17,733 nucleotides of DNA from an uncultured Moraxella sp. (GTDB lineage: Bacteria; Pseudomonadota; Gammaproteobacteria; Pseudomonadales; Moraxellaceae), in contig CALJUC010000225.1 of assembly GCA_937975585.1 (NCBI GenBank), forward strand, positions 1 to 17,733, given 5' to 3'. A program made the translations under genes and the position numbers. The notes under the pieces are model-generated. The model ran no database searches and was not told the DNA's origin. It was given only the letters and a program-made list of their open reading frames with translations. The stretch's first letter is position 1. Each line of letters begins with the position of its first letter. This document shows, piece after piece, positions 1 to 6,436 of the stretch.

Positions 1-80
1 TTTGGCGCATTTGTACTTTGCGATTTTAGCATATCCGTGTAAACTAGCGGCTAACATTTTTTTGCAAAATTTGAGTTACC

Positions 81-647
81 ATGACCGCGTTATTAGATTT
101 TATCCCATTGATTGCTTTTTTTATCGCTGCTAAACAGTACGATATTATCACGGCTGCTGGCGTGTTATTGGTAGCAACCTTAGTGGTATACGTCATACAC
201 GCGATTAAGCAAAAAGGCCAACTCACCAAATCACAATGGGTTACGTTGGTTTTAACCGTTGTGTTTTGTGGTTTAAGCTTAATCTTTCATGATGATGCAT
301 TCTTGAAATGGAAATCAACCGTCATTAATGGTGTTTTAGCGCTTGGCTTGATTATTAGTGTCATGATTGGCAAACCATTAATGGAATTGGCGATGAAACA
401 GGTATTTAACCTCACCAAAAAAGGTTGGAATGCTGTCACTTTGGCTTGGGCAGGCTATTTTATTGTCATGGCTGGCTTACAGTATTATTTTGCTTTCTTT
501 ACCACTAACGAAACTTGGATTAACTTTAAGACTTGGGGCTGGATTCCAGTGATGTTGGTATTCTTGGTGGGTCAATTTGCTTTCTTAAAGAATCATTTGA
601 ATACTGATATCCAACACCAACTAAACGATAAGCAGAAAAAATCCTAA
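81..647 (+). CDS. yciB: Septation protein A / YciB family inner-membrane protein
   Basis: A 188-residue very hydrophobic protein of the YciB (also called IspZ or septation protein A) family. Family knowledge: an inner-membrane protein that interacts with cell-elongation and division proteins and supports envelope integrity; its biochemical activity is not settled. Seen here: about six hydrophobic segments near residues 5-17, 22-40, 52-69, 80-96, 119-140 and 152-169, a family-typical KWKST stretch at 76-80, and a short charged C-terminal tail. The length is normal for the family. The ATG follows a modest GAG-type ribosome site. It is the first gene of a likely unit with the YciI-family gene and nagZ; E. 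coli also keeps yciB and yciI close together, near tonB. No clear promoter is visible in the 80 bases before it. Confidence 0.93.
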   Translation: MTALLDFIPLIAFFIAAKQYDIITAAGVLLVATLVVYVIHAIKQKGQLTKSQWVTLVLTVVFCGLSLIFHDDAFLKWKSTVINGVLALGLIISVMIGKPLMELAMKQVFNLTKKGWNAVTLAWAGYFIVMAGLQYYFAFFTTNETWINFKTWGWIPVMLVFLVGQFAFLKNHLNTDIQHQLNDKQKKS

Positions 648-711
648 CCATGACGCTTTTCACCCAATCGCTTATTACGTTTTACGTTACTTGTTTGATG
701 AGGATTGCCCA

Positions 712-1011
712 ATGCCAATGTATGTATTAATTTGCCATGACGTGCCAAATAGCGCGAAATTACGCCAACAGCACCGCCCTGCTCACCTAGCACGTCTGTT
801 GCCTATGCTTGAGTCAGGTCAGCTAAAGTTAGCTGGATTTACCCCAAGTGCGCATGGTGAGCCGACAGTGACTGGTAGTATCATCATGGCTGATTTTCCT
901 GATGACAAAGCCGTGCAAGATTGGGTGAGCCAAGAGCCATTTTTGCTAAATGGTGTGTACAGTCACATCGATATTAAGCCATTTGTGCAAAGTTTACCTG
1001 CGGCACAATAG
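712..1011 (+). CDS. YciI-family protein (YCII domain)
   Basis: A 99-residue single-domain protein of the YciI family (ferredoxin-like fold, usually dimeric). Family knowledge: a conserved His/Asp pair suggests an enzyme, but the substrate is unknown for most members. Seen here: an N-terminal beta strand (YVLICHD), the signature RPAHLARL at about residues 22-29 with the conserved histidine at 25, and a C-terminal YSHIDIKPF strand like the GVYEHVSVKPF end of E. coli YciI. I chose the ATG at 712 because a GATGAGGA ribosome site lies seven bases upstream; a TTG at 691 would extend the frame by seven residues without a good site, and an ATG at 718 is also possible. It lies 64 bases after yciB and 52 before nagZ, on the same strand. 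Confidence 0.88.
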   Translation: MPMYVLICHDVPNSAKLRQQHRPAHLARLLPMLESGQLKLAGFTPSAHGEPTVTGSIIMADFPDDKAVQDWVSQEPFLLNGVYSHIDIKPFVQSLPAAQ

Positions 1012-1063
1012 GTTTAAGCTTTTTGATTTTCTAAGTTTTTTAGTTAGCAAGTAAGGTCGTAAC

Positions 1064-2107
1064 ATGCAAAAAATCGGTCAATTGATGCTGGATGTGGCAG
1101 GTACCGAATTAACCTTGGCAGAAGCCGAAGTATTGGCACAGCCAGAAGTAGGCGGGGTGATTTTATTCGGACGCAATGTAGCAACCCCTGAACAAGTTCG
1201 CGCTTTGACCGATAGCATCCGCGCTGTCAAACCCAACATCTTAGTCGCGGTTGACCAAGAAGGTGGCCGCGTCGCACGCTTACGCCAAGGGTTTTCCCCA
1301 TTAACGCCGATGGGTAAATTGGGTGAGCTATTTGATGCGCAGCCGATTGCTGCATTAGAGTTGGCGTTTTCTGCTGGCTATCAGATGGCCAGTGAAGTGA
1401 TGGCGGTGGGGATTGATTTTAGTTTTGCGCCTGTGCTTGATGTCAATGGCGTGAGTGCGGTGATTGGTGATCGTGCTTTTCATTCACACCCAACAGCCAT
1501 TACTTGTTTGTCAGCACAGTTTATGCGTGGTATGAAGCGCGCAGGCATGGCAACCACAGGCAAACACTTCCCCGGTCATGGCTCTGTTGCGCCTGATTCT
1601 CATGTTGCCGATGCGTGTGATGAACGTTCTCTTGCTACCATTATGAACTATGATATGCAGCCATTTATTAATAACTTGCCACTACTCGATGCTCTTATGC
1701 CAGCGCATGTGGTGTTTAAGCAAGTCGATGACCGTCCCGCTGGATTTTCTCGTATTTGGTTACAAGAGATTATCCGTGGTCAGCTAGGCTTTGATGGTAT
1801 CTTATTCTCGGATGATTTATCGATGAAAGCGGCTCATGTGGCAGGCGATGCAGGCGCGCGTATTCATGCGGCACTGTCGGCAGGCTGTGATATGGGTTTG
1901 GTGTGCAATGACGCCCCAGCGGCATTGGTTGCCGTTGAATACTTGCAACGCCACCCAGAATTGGTCAGTTTGGCCAGTCAAAAGCGTCTACTACCCATGA
2001 AAGGGAACATCAAACCATGGCAAGGTAGCTTAACCGATACGGCCAACCAATGGCAAGAATGGGCGATGCACCAAGAACAGGTACAACGTACATTTTTTTC
2101 GGCTTAA
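1064..2107 (+). CDS. nagZ: Beta-N-acetylhexosaminidase NagZ, glycoside hydrolase family 3
   Basis: A 347-residue cytoplasmic GH3 enzyme that removes N-acetylglucosamine from anhydromuropeptides during peptidoglycan recycling. In many gammaproteobacteria its products act as signals for AmpC beta-lactamase induction. Seen here: a single TIM-barrel domain, the DQEGGRVARLR substrate-loop motif at 64-74, KHFPGHG at 167-173, the catalytic DSH dyad (Asp178, His180) and the nucleophile motif FSDDLSM at about 248-254. There is no signal peptide, as expected for the cytoplasmic form. Length is normal (about 340). The ATG has a TAAGG ribosome site seven bases upstream. It is the last gene of the yciB unit and is followed at once by an intrinsic terminator. 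No ampG, ampD or ampR lies in the window. Confidence 0.96.
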   Translation: MQKIGQLMLDVAGTELTLAEAEVLAQPEVGGVILFGRNVATPEQVRALTDSIRAVKPNILVAVDQEGGRVARLRQGFSPLTPMGKLGELFDAQPIAALELAFSAGYQMASEVMAVGIDFSFAPVLDVNGVSAVIGDRAFHSHPTAITCLSAQFMRGMKRAGMATTGKHFPGHGSVAPDSHVADACDERSLATIMNYDMQPFINNLPLLDALMPAHVVFKQVDDRPAGFSRIWLQEIIRGQLGFDGILFSDDLSMKAAHVAGDAGARIHAALSAGCDMGLVCNDAPAALVAVEYLQRHPELVSLASQKRLLPMKGNIKPWQGSLTDTANQWQEWAMHQEQVQRTFFSA

Positions 2108-2122
2108 TTAATTGTGTGTAAT

Positions 2123-2158
2123 AAAAAAGCGCGTACTGTATCAGTAGGCGCTTTTTTT
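2123..2158 (+). terminator. Intrinsic terminator after nagZ (works both ways)
   Basis: An inverted repeat pairs 2123-2132 with 2148-2157 (AAAAAAGCGC against GCGCTTTTTT) and continues inside a single G/G mismatch as TACTG/CAGTA around a TAT loop. It ends in a run of seven T. Flanking A and T runs let it serve both nagZ (+) and the convergent secreted-protein gene (-). Confidence 0.92.
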
Positions 2159-2179
2159 ACGATGTGATATAGCAACTAA

Positions 2180-2734
2180 CTATTTGACGTAACGCAATGC
2201 CCCAATCATGTTTTGTAGATGGGTATTACTCACCTTACTCCATACATTATAGAAGCAGCCATTATCAAGCACGATATACGCTAAGAATTGGCCATTCGGG
2301 TTATTACCCTCACGCCCCCAAGTGACAAAGCTACCATCAGCGTGGGTACGCTGATCTGGCCATGCATAAATATCACTTAGCTTGGTTTTACCAGCATTCG
2401 CAACACCATACGCACTGCGTAAGCGTTTGCCATTACTATATTTGGCGACATCGTAGGCCACACCCCAACCATCAGAAAAATTTGCTGCACGTGATCTAGC
2501 AGTCTTAAGATGGACGGCCGATTTGGTCGGTATGGCTAAAATTGGGCAACTGCGGTACTTGGAACGCTGCCACTCCTGACGATAGACTGGACTGGTCTTA
2601 TTCTTCGTAATGCTATAGTGTGATTGCCAAGGCGATGTAGGGAAATATGGCTTGGAGTTACTAGCATTCGCTTGCGATAATCCCAATGCGACAATAGTAG
2701 ATGTGAGACAAGTCGCCATTATTATAGTTTTCAT
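2180..2734 (-). CDS. Secreted (periplasmic) protein of unknown function with two cysteines
   Basis: A 184-residue protein I cannot assign a function to. Seen here: a signal peptide (MKT, hydrophobic core to about residue 20, likely cut after ANA at 22-24) followed by a soluble domain with exactly two cysteines, C63 (RSCPIL) and C160 (DNGCFYNVWS), which could form a disulfide after export. It holds FSDGWGVAYD at 86-95, LRSAYGVAN at 105-113 and a C-terminal NVWSKVSNTHLQNMIGALRYV pattern. This arrangement resembles a set of uncharacterised proteobacterial exported proteins I know only as hypothetical. I chose the ATG at 2734 because a GGAG site lies six bases upstream; the frame opens nine residues earlier but that start would lack both a site and a proper signal peptide. 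It converges with nagZ over a shared terminator. Confidence 0.85.
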   Translation of the reverse strand: MKTIIMATCLTSTIVALGLSQANASNSKPYFPTSPWQSHYSITKNKTSPVYRQEWQRSKYRSCPILAIPTKSAVHLKTARSRAANFSDGWGVAYDVAKYSNGKRLRSAYGVANAGKTKLSDIYAWPDQRTHADGSFVTWGREGNNPNGQFLAYIVLDNGCFYNVWSKVSNTHLQNMIGALRYVK

Positions 2735-2875
2735 TCGTAGCTCCATGCAATTAATAGTCATTGATTATTAACCACACTAGCATACCGAATTGTACACACC
2801 ATCTACGAGGGGTTTTTGTAGGTTATCTATTCGACATTTGTATCGTTGTCAATTTTTTTGATTTATTTTAGATGT

Positions 2876-2909
2876 AAAAAAGCCCTAACTGATTAGCTAG
2901 GGCTTTTTT
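2876..2909 (-). terminator. Intrinsic terminator of the tRNA cluster
   Basis: A 12-bp perfect stem (AAAAAAGCCCTA at 2876-2887 against TAGGGCTTTTTT at 2898-2909) with a 10-base loop lies seven bases beyond the CCA end of tRNA-His in the direction of transcription. Read on the minus strand the stem ends in a T run, as expected for an intrinsic terminator. Confidence 0.9.
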
Positions 2910-2915
2910 GAATAT

Positions 2916-2992
2916 TGGGGCGAATAATGGGACTCGAACCCACGACAACCGAGATCACAACCCGGGGCTCTACCAACTGAGCTATATCCGCC
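2916..2992 (-). tRNA. tRNA-His (anticodon GTG)
   Basis: The minus strand folds as a full cloverleaf: acceptor GCGGATA with TATTCGC, D arm GCTC/GAGC, anticodon stem CCGGG/CTCGG around the loop TTGTGAT (anticodon GTG), and T arm GTGGG-TTCGAGT-CCCAT. The extra G at position -1 (base 2992) facing C73 (base 2919) is the hallmark of tRNA-His. The 3' CCA is encoded (2916-2918). It is the third tRNA of the cluster. Confidence 0.97.
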
Positions 2993-3046
2993 ATATAGGA
3001 TTAACCGAAGTTAATTTGGTAATTGCCATTTTTCGTCACAGGCAGG

Positions 3047-3123
3047 TGGCGCGCCTGACAGGATTCGAACCTGTGACCACCTGCTTAGAAGGCAGATGCT
3101 CTATCCAACTGAGCTACAGGCGC
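3047..3123 (-). tRNA. tRNA-Arg (anticodon TCT)
   Basis: The minus strand gives acceptor GCGCCTG/CAGGCGC, D arm GCTC/GAGC, anticodon loop CTTCTAA (anticodon TCT, reading AGA/AGG) closed by TCTGC/GCAGG, and T arm ACAGG-TTCGAAT-CCTGT. The discriminator base is G and CCA is encoded (3047-3049). It is the middle member of the cluster, 54 bases from tRNA-His and 70 from tRNA-Pro. Confidence 0.97.
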
Positions 3124-3193
3124 ATAAAAAAAAGCCTGTCGGCTCTTCAATCTTTTTCTTGATTTACTTAAAATAAGTGACTTAAGAAAAAAA

Positions 3194-3270
3194 TGGTCGG
3201 GGCGACAGGATTCGAACCTACGACCCCCTGGTCCCAAACCAGGTGCTCTACCAAGCTGAGCTACGCCCCG
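3194..3270 (-). tRNA. tRNA-Pro (anticodon TGG)
   Basis: The minus strand gives acceptor CGGGGCG/CGCCCCG, D arm GCTC/GAGC, anticodon loop TTTGGGA (anticodon TGG) closed by CCTGG/CCAGG, and a T arm with two wobble pairs (GTAGG-TTCGAAT-CCTGT). The discriminator base is A and CCA is encoded (3194-3196). It is the first tRNA after the promoter at 3324-3352. Confidence 0.97.
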
Positions 3271-3323
3271 ACATTTACCACTTAACGCTGCTGCTTCGTT
3301 GCCGTCATCGCTAAGTGGTGCGT

Positions 3324-3352
3324 ATATTAATGCAAGTTCGATTGCCTGTCAA
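3324..3352 (-). promoter_or_regulatory. Sigma70-type promoter of the tRNA cluster
   Basis: On the minus strand a perfect -35 box TTGACA (3352-3347) is followed after exactly 17 bases by TAATAT (3329-3324) as the -10 box. Transcription would start near 3316 and reach tRNA-Pro at 3270. The bases after the -10 begin ACGC. This is the best promoter in the window, fitting for a stable-RNA unit. It lies about 40 bases beyond the nadA stop codon on the same strand. Confidence 0.85.
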
Positions 3353-3391
3353 CGCTTTTTTAAAAAAATTTCGCATTTAATCGCAAATAGG

Positions 3392-4483
3392 TTATTTTTT
3401 TAAAGTCGCGCCAAATGCCAACATACGATCAAGTGGGATTTTAGCCTTTTCAATCAAGTCAGCATCAACCAAGATTTCATGCTCTTTAGCGGTTGGTGTT
3501 CCAACGGTTTCAAGCGCGTTGATGATTTGGTCAATATCGTTCATCGCCATCCATGGGCAGTGCGCACAAGAGCGACAAGTTGCCCCTTCTCCACGCGTTG
3601 GGGCTTCGATCAACACTTTATCAGGTGCTGCTTGTTGCATCTTATAGAAGATACCACGGTCGGTGGCAACGATAAACATTTTGTGCGGCAACATTTGCGC
3701 TGCTTTAATCAGCTGACTGGTACTACCTACCGCATCGGCCATTTCAATCATTTCAATCGGTGATTCTGGATGCACCAACACAGCGGCTTCAGGATACATC
3801 TCTTTCATGGTCGCAAGGCTACGACTACGGAATTCTTCGTGTACGATACATGAGCCATCCCACAATAGCATATCAGCACCGACTTTATGTTGAATATAAC
3901 GACCCAAGTGTTGATCCGGTGCCCAAATGATTTTTTCGCCTTGTGCATCCAAGTGGTCAATCAGTTCAACTGCGATACTTGATGTCACGACCCAATCCGC
4001 ACGTGCTTTGACAGCGGCTGAGGTATTGGCATACACCACTACCGTACGGTCGGGATGCGCATCACAGAATGCGCTAAACTCTTCAATCGGACAACCCAAA
4101 TCCAACGAACAGGTCGCTTCTAAGGTTGGCATCAGGACTGTCTTTTCTGGGCTTAAAATTTTGGCTGTTTCACCCATGAACTTCACGCCCGCCACTATGA
4201 CCACATCGGCATTACTATCACGACCAAAACGCGCCATTTCCAAGCTATCTGACACAATACCGCCTGTGGCTTCGGCCAATGCCTGAATTTTTGGGTCCGT
4301 GTAGTAATGCGCGATTAATACGGCATTGTGTTGTTTAAGCAATTCAGCGATGCGTTGTTTTTTTTCGGCAAATTCAGCATCATCCATTTCTAAATCTTGG
4401 GGAATGCCCAATTTATCCAAGTGTGCTTTTACCACGTCTTTGGCAGAAACTTCAGCTAATTGTTCAAGGGTGTCAGTGGTCAT
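3392..4483 (-). CDS. nadA: Quinolinate synthase NadA
   Basis: A 363-residue cytoplasmic [4Fe-4S] enzyme that condenses iminoaspartate with dihydroxyacetone phosphate to quinolinate, the second step of de novo NAD synthesis. Seen here: AHYYTDPKIQALAE at 58-71, SDSLEMARF at 78-86, VKFMGETAKIL at 100-110, and cluster ligands C125, C212 and C309. The spacing between them (87 and 97) is the same as for E. coli C113, C200 and C297. C309 is the last cysteine of the CRSCAHC motif (303-309). The protein is slightly longer at its N-terminus than the E. coli form. The ATG has a strong AAGGAG site six bases upstream. nadB and nadC are not in the window, so nadA seems to stand alone. A 16-base palindrome lies 88-103 bases upstream of the start. 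Confidence 0.97.
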   Translation of the reverse strand: MTTDTLEQLAEVSAKDVVKAHLDKLGIPQDLEMDDAEFAEKKQRIAELLKQHNAVLIAHYYTDPKIQALAEATGGIVSDSLEMARFGRDSNADVVIVAGVKFMGETAKILSPEKTVLMPTLEATCSLDLGCPIEEFSAFCDAHPDRTVVVYANTSAAVKARADWVVTSSIAVELIDHLDAQGEKIIWAPDQHLGRYIQHKVGADMLLWDGSCIVHEEFRSRSLATMKEMYPEAAVLVHPESPIEMIEMADAVGSTSQLIKAAQMLPHKMFIVATDRGIFYKMQQAAPDKVLIEAPTRGEGATCRSCAHCPWMAMNDIDQIINALETVGTPTAKEHEILVDADLIEKAKIPLDRMLAFGATLKK

Positions 4484-4570
4484 GAAAAACTCCTTCTCAT
4501 GGAATCTTGCGTCGGTCTATCGTTAGCAAGTATTAAGGCGATAAAATTAGGAATAATAAATGGTCAAAAC

Positions 4571-4586
4571 TAAGCATTCATGCTTA
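4571..4586. promoter_or_regulatory. Perfect palindrome upstream of nadA, candidate operator
   Basis: TAAGCAT and ATGCTTA form a 7-bp inverted repeat around a two-base spacer. It lies immediately upstream of a possible nadA -35 box (TTGACC, 4567-4562). No T run follows on either strand in a way that would make it a terminator. A dimeric regulator site is the simplest reading, but no regulator is assigned. Confidence 0.35.
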
Positions 4587-4776
4587 AAAAACAACACTAT
4601 GTCAAACTGCGAGTTCACTGTTAATATAGCAAATAATACTTCCAGTGTAATGCGGTATTTACGCATCTCATCTGAACCCATACACAGTCATAACGCAGCA
4701 ATCACCTAGACTGTCCATTCGCTTATCCTACTTAATGTATGGGGCAATTAGCCAATGTTTTATAGGGTCAGACATA

Positions 4777-4804
4777 AAAAAAGCGCCATTTTTGACGCTT
4801 TTTT
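4777..4804 (-). terminator. Intrinsic terminator after the pirin-family gene
   Basis: AAAAAAGCG (4777-4785) pairs with CGCTTTTTT (4796-4804) around a ten-base loop, about 30 bases beyond the pirin stop codon. Only three G/C pairs support the stem, but the T run on either strand is good. Confidence 0.75.
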
Positions 4805-4837
4805 ATGATACTTATCACAGTGTGACCCATACACGGG

Positions 4838-5779
4838 TTAATTTTCTTTAAAACCTTCTGGCAAGGGTGGTGCCTCAAGACGTGACATATCAACGGGTAC
4901 ATCGCCAAAGCGTTCATGGTGACTGTTCCAGTCGATGATTGATTGCTCGATACCGGCTTTGGTGCTATCAACGAAGTTCCACCATAGTAGAATTTTATGC
5001 TTAAGTGGTTCACCACCCAAAAACATCAGACGTGTACCAGCCACCGCTTCAATAGTTACAGCAGCCGCATCAGCCATATCGCAATCGGCAAAGCGAATTA
5101 GCTCATCTTGCACATAATGCTCACCGGCAAAATATAATTCACCTTCGACAATTAAAATGCCGTATTCAAAGTTTGATTGTAGGTTTAGCGTACTTTTGGC
5201 ATCTTGTAAAAAATGCATATCAATGCCCACCAAGGGCGAATACTGTAACGTGGGCGCGATATAGCCACTGCCATTGGCTGTGGTGTAAGTACCTGTCGTT
5301 AAGGTAAAATTTACGCCATTTTCTGACCATATGGGTAGCTCAGCATAATGGTGAAAACTACGCTCAATCTCTTTGTCCATGGGTAGCGCAATCCACAACT
5401 GTACCGCATGTAGCCCACGTTCTGCGTCTGCTGACCCGCCTGTATCGGGAAACACACTTTGCTCGGTATGGCTAATACCTTGATTGGGTCCAGTACCTGC
5501 AGTCATGAGGTTGACTTGGTTTTTACGAATTACTTGCTCGTTTCCGATACTGTCATGATGCATCACCTCACCCTCTAACATCCAAGTAAACGTTTGCAAG
5601 TTGGTATGCGGATGGCGACCGACTTGCAGCCCCGCTTCATGTTCGCTGAATTCGGCAGGGCCTGCATGGTCAAGAAAGCACCATGCACCAATCGGCTGCT
5701 TGCCGCGACTTGGTAATAAGCGTGCTATCGGAATCCCCCCGACATCAGCGATACGCGCTTTTAAACGTTGTACTGGCAT
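4838..5779 (-). CDS. Pirin family protein (bicupin)
   Basis: A 313-residue protein of the pirin family: an N-terminal pirin cupin domain (about 15-130) and a C-terminal cupin domain (about 170-290). Family knowledge: iron-binding proteins, some with quercetin 2,3-dioxygenase activity in vitro; bacterial roles vary and are often unknown. Seen here: PHTNLQTFTWMLEGEVMHHDS at about 57-77 and the metal ligands H56, H58, H104 and E106, in the same pattern as H56, H58, H101 and E103 of human pirin. The second domain has the usual lower conservation. The ATG has an AAGGA site upstream. It seems to be a single-gene unit ending in its own terminator, with no linked regulator that would hint at the substrate. 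Confidence 0.92.
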   Translation of the reverse strand: MPVQRLKARIADVGGIPIARLLPSRGKQPIGAWCFLDHAGPAEFSEHEAGLQVGRHPHTNLQTFTWMLEGEVMHHDSIGNEQVIRKNQVNLMTAGTGPNQGISHTEQSVFPDTGGSADAERGLHAVQLWIALPMDKEIERSFHHYAELPIWSENGVNFTLTTGTYTTANGSGYIAPTLQYSPLVGIDMHFLQDAKSTLNLQSNFEYGILIVEGELYFAGEHYVQDELIRFADCDMADAAAVTIEAVAGTRLMFLGGEPLKHKILLWWNFVDSTKAGIEQSIIDWNSHHERFGDVPVDMSRLEAPPLPEGFKEN

Positions 5780-6436
5780 TATGTTTCCTTATGGTAGGGT
5801 AATATTTTTTGGTTAATTGCTTCCATCATGATCGAGTGTTTGAATCAGATGAAGTTAAGCGACTGAAATTAAGCGATTAAGTGTCGTTTTCTGTCCTTAA
5901 AAAATCATTTAATATTTAGAGCCACAGCCTATTATTAGGATTTCGTAAAAGAAAAACTACATAATAAAGGTATATAATTAAGTTTTATCACAATCAGATA
6001 ATAACAATAAATGTTTGATTGAACAATCCATGACAACAACACAACAACAGTCATGGCGAAGATGTTTACCTACGCTGTATAAATCGATGACTACTAACTA
6101 CTAGATAAGGCGTCAGCCATGACTGATATCCCATACCCCCTATAATATTGATGGTCAACATACTTGATCATAATTTGAGTAAAAATAGATAAATATAAAG
6201 CATGTGAAAGTCGTCCCATGGCGGCTTTTAGGTTTAGTGCTATCAATGCCTTACCAAATCAAATGGTCTGTTATTCTTACAATAATCAAAGTTGCTATCT
6301 CTAGCCTTGTAATTTTTTTGCTTATCACCATTTATAGGTTATGTCGAACAACAAACCTTCGGTAATGAATGCCTCGCAAACCCTGTGAGTGCATAGCATG
6401 AGCTGAAAGGTTAAGTTGTGTTAGAAGGGGATATGA
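5780..6436. other. Long AT-rich intergenic region between pirin gene and lon
   Basis: A 657-base stretch between divergent genes. It contains a possible lon promoter (6119-6146), a pair of TTAAGCGA direct repeats (5855 and 5869) near the pirin start, a small hairpin at 6370-6393, and a 53-codon frame at 6204-6365 whose reality is doubtful. I could not find a convincing sigma32 promoter for lon (CTTGAA with CCCCAT-type boxes). No tRNA or recognisable RNA gene is visible. Confidence 0.6.
6119..6146 (+). promoter_or_regulatory. Possible sigma70 promoter for lon
   Basis: A perfect TATAAT (6141-6146) lies 16 bases after ATGACT (6119-6124), which matches four of six bases of the -35 consensus. If used, transcription would start near 6153, leaving a leader of about 285 bases before lon. 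The poor -35 and the long leader make this tentative. Confidence 0.4.

Larger units (their letters stand above)
4484..4837. other. Gene-free stretch upstream of nadA
   Basis: This 354-base stretch holds the nadA upstream region, a perfect palindrome (4571-4586) and the pirin-gene terminator (4777-4804). On the minus strand a TTGACC (4567-4562) could be a -35 box for nadA, but no good -10 box lies at a proper distance. A ten-base direct repeat ACCCATACAC occurs at 4676 and 4825. I see no coding potential. Confidence 0.6.

Noticed and set aside
2908..3162. 84-residue plus-strand open frame (contains NNGTRTHDNRDHNPG and LTGFEPVTTC)
   Set aside because: It lies antisense across tRNA-His and tRNA-Arg; such frames are a well-known false annotation produced by reading tRNA genes backwards.
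3369..3388. Apparent inverted repeat after nadA (ATTTCGC ... CGCAAAT)
   Set aside because: On checking, only the outer ATTT/AAAT pairs; the CGC parts are mirror images and do not pair, so it is not a sound terminator.
3927..4286. 119-residue plus-strand frame opposite nadA
   Set aside because: Fully antisense to the conserved core of NadA, including the segment coding the first cluster cysteine.
4676..4834. Ten-base direct repeat ACCCATACAC at 4676 and 4825
   Set aside because: Only two copies 149 bases apart, one at the very end of the pirin gene; no palindrome or further copies nearby, so chance is likely.
4768..5016. 82-residue minus-strand frame
   Set aside because: It overlaps the end of the pirin gene in another frame and crosses its terminator; no coding signature.
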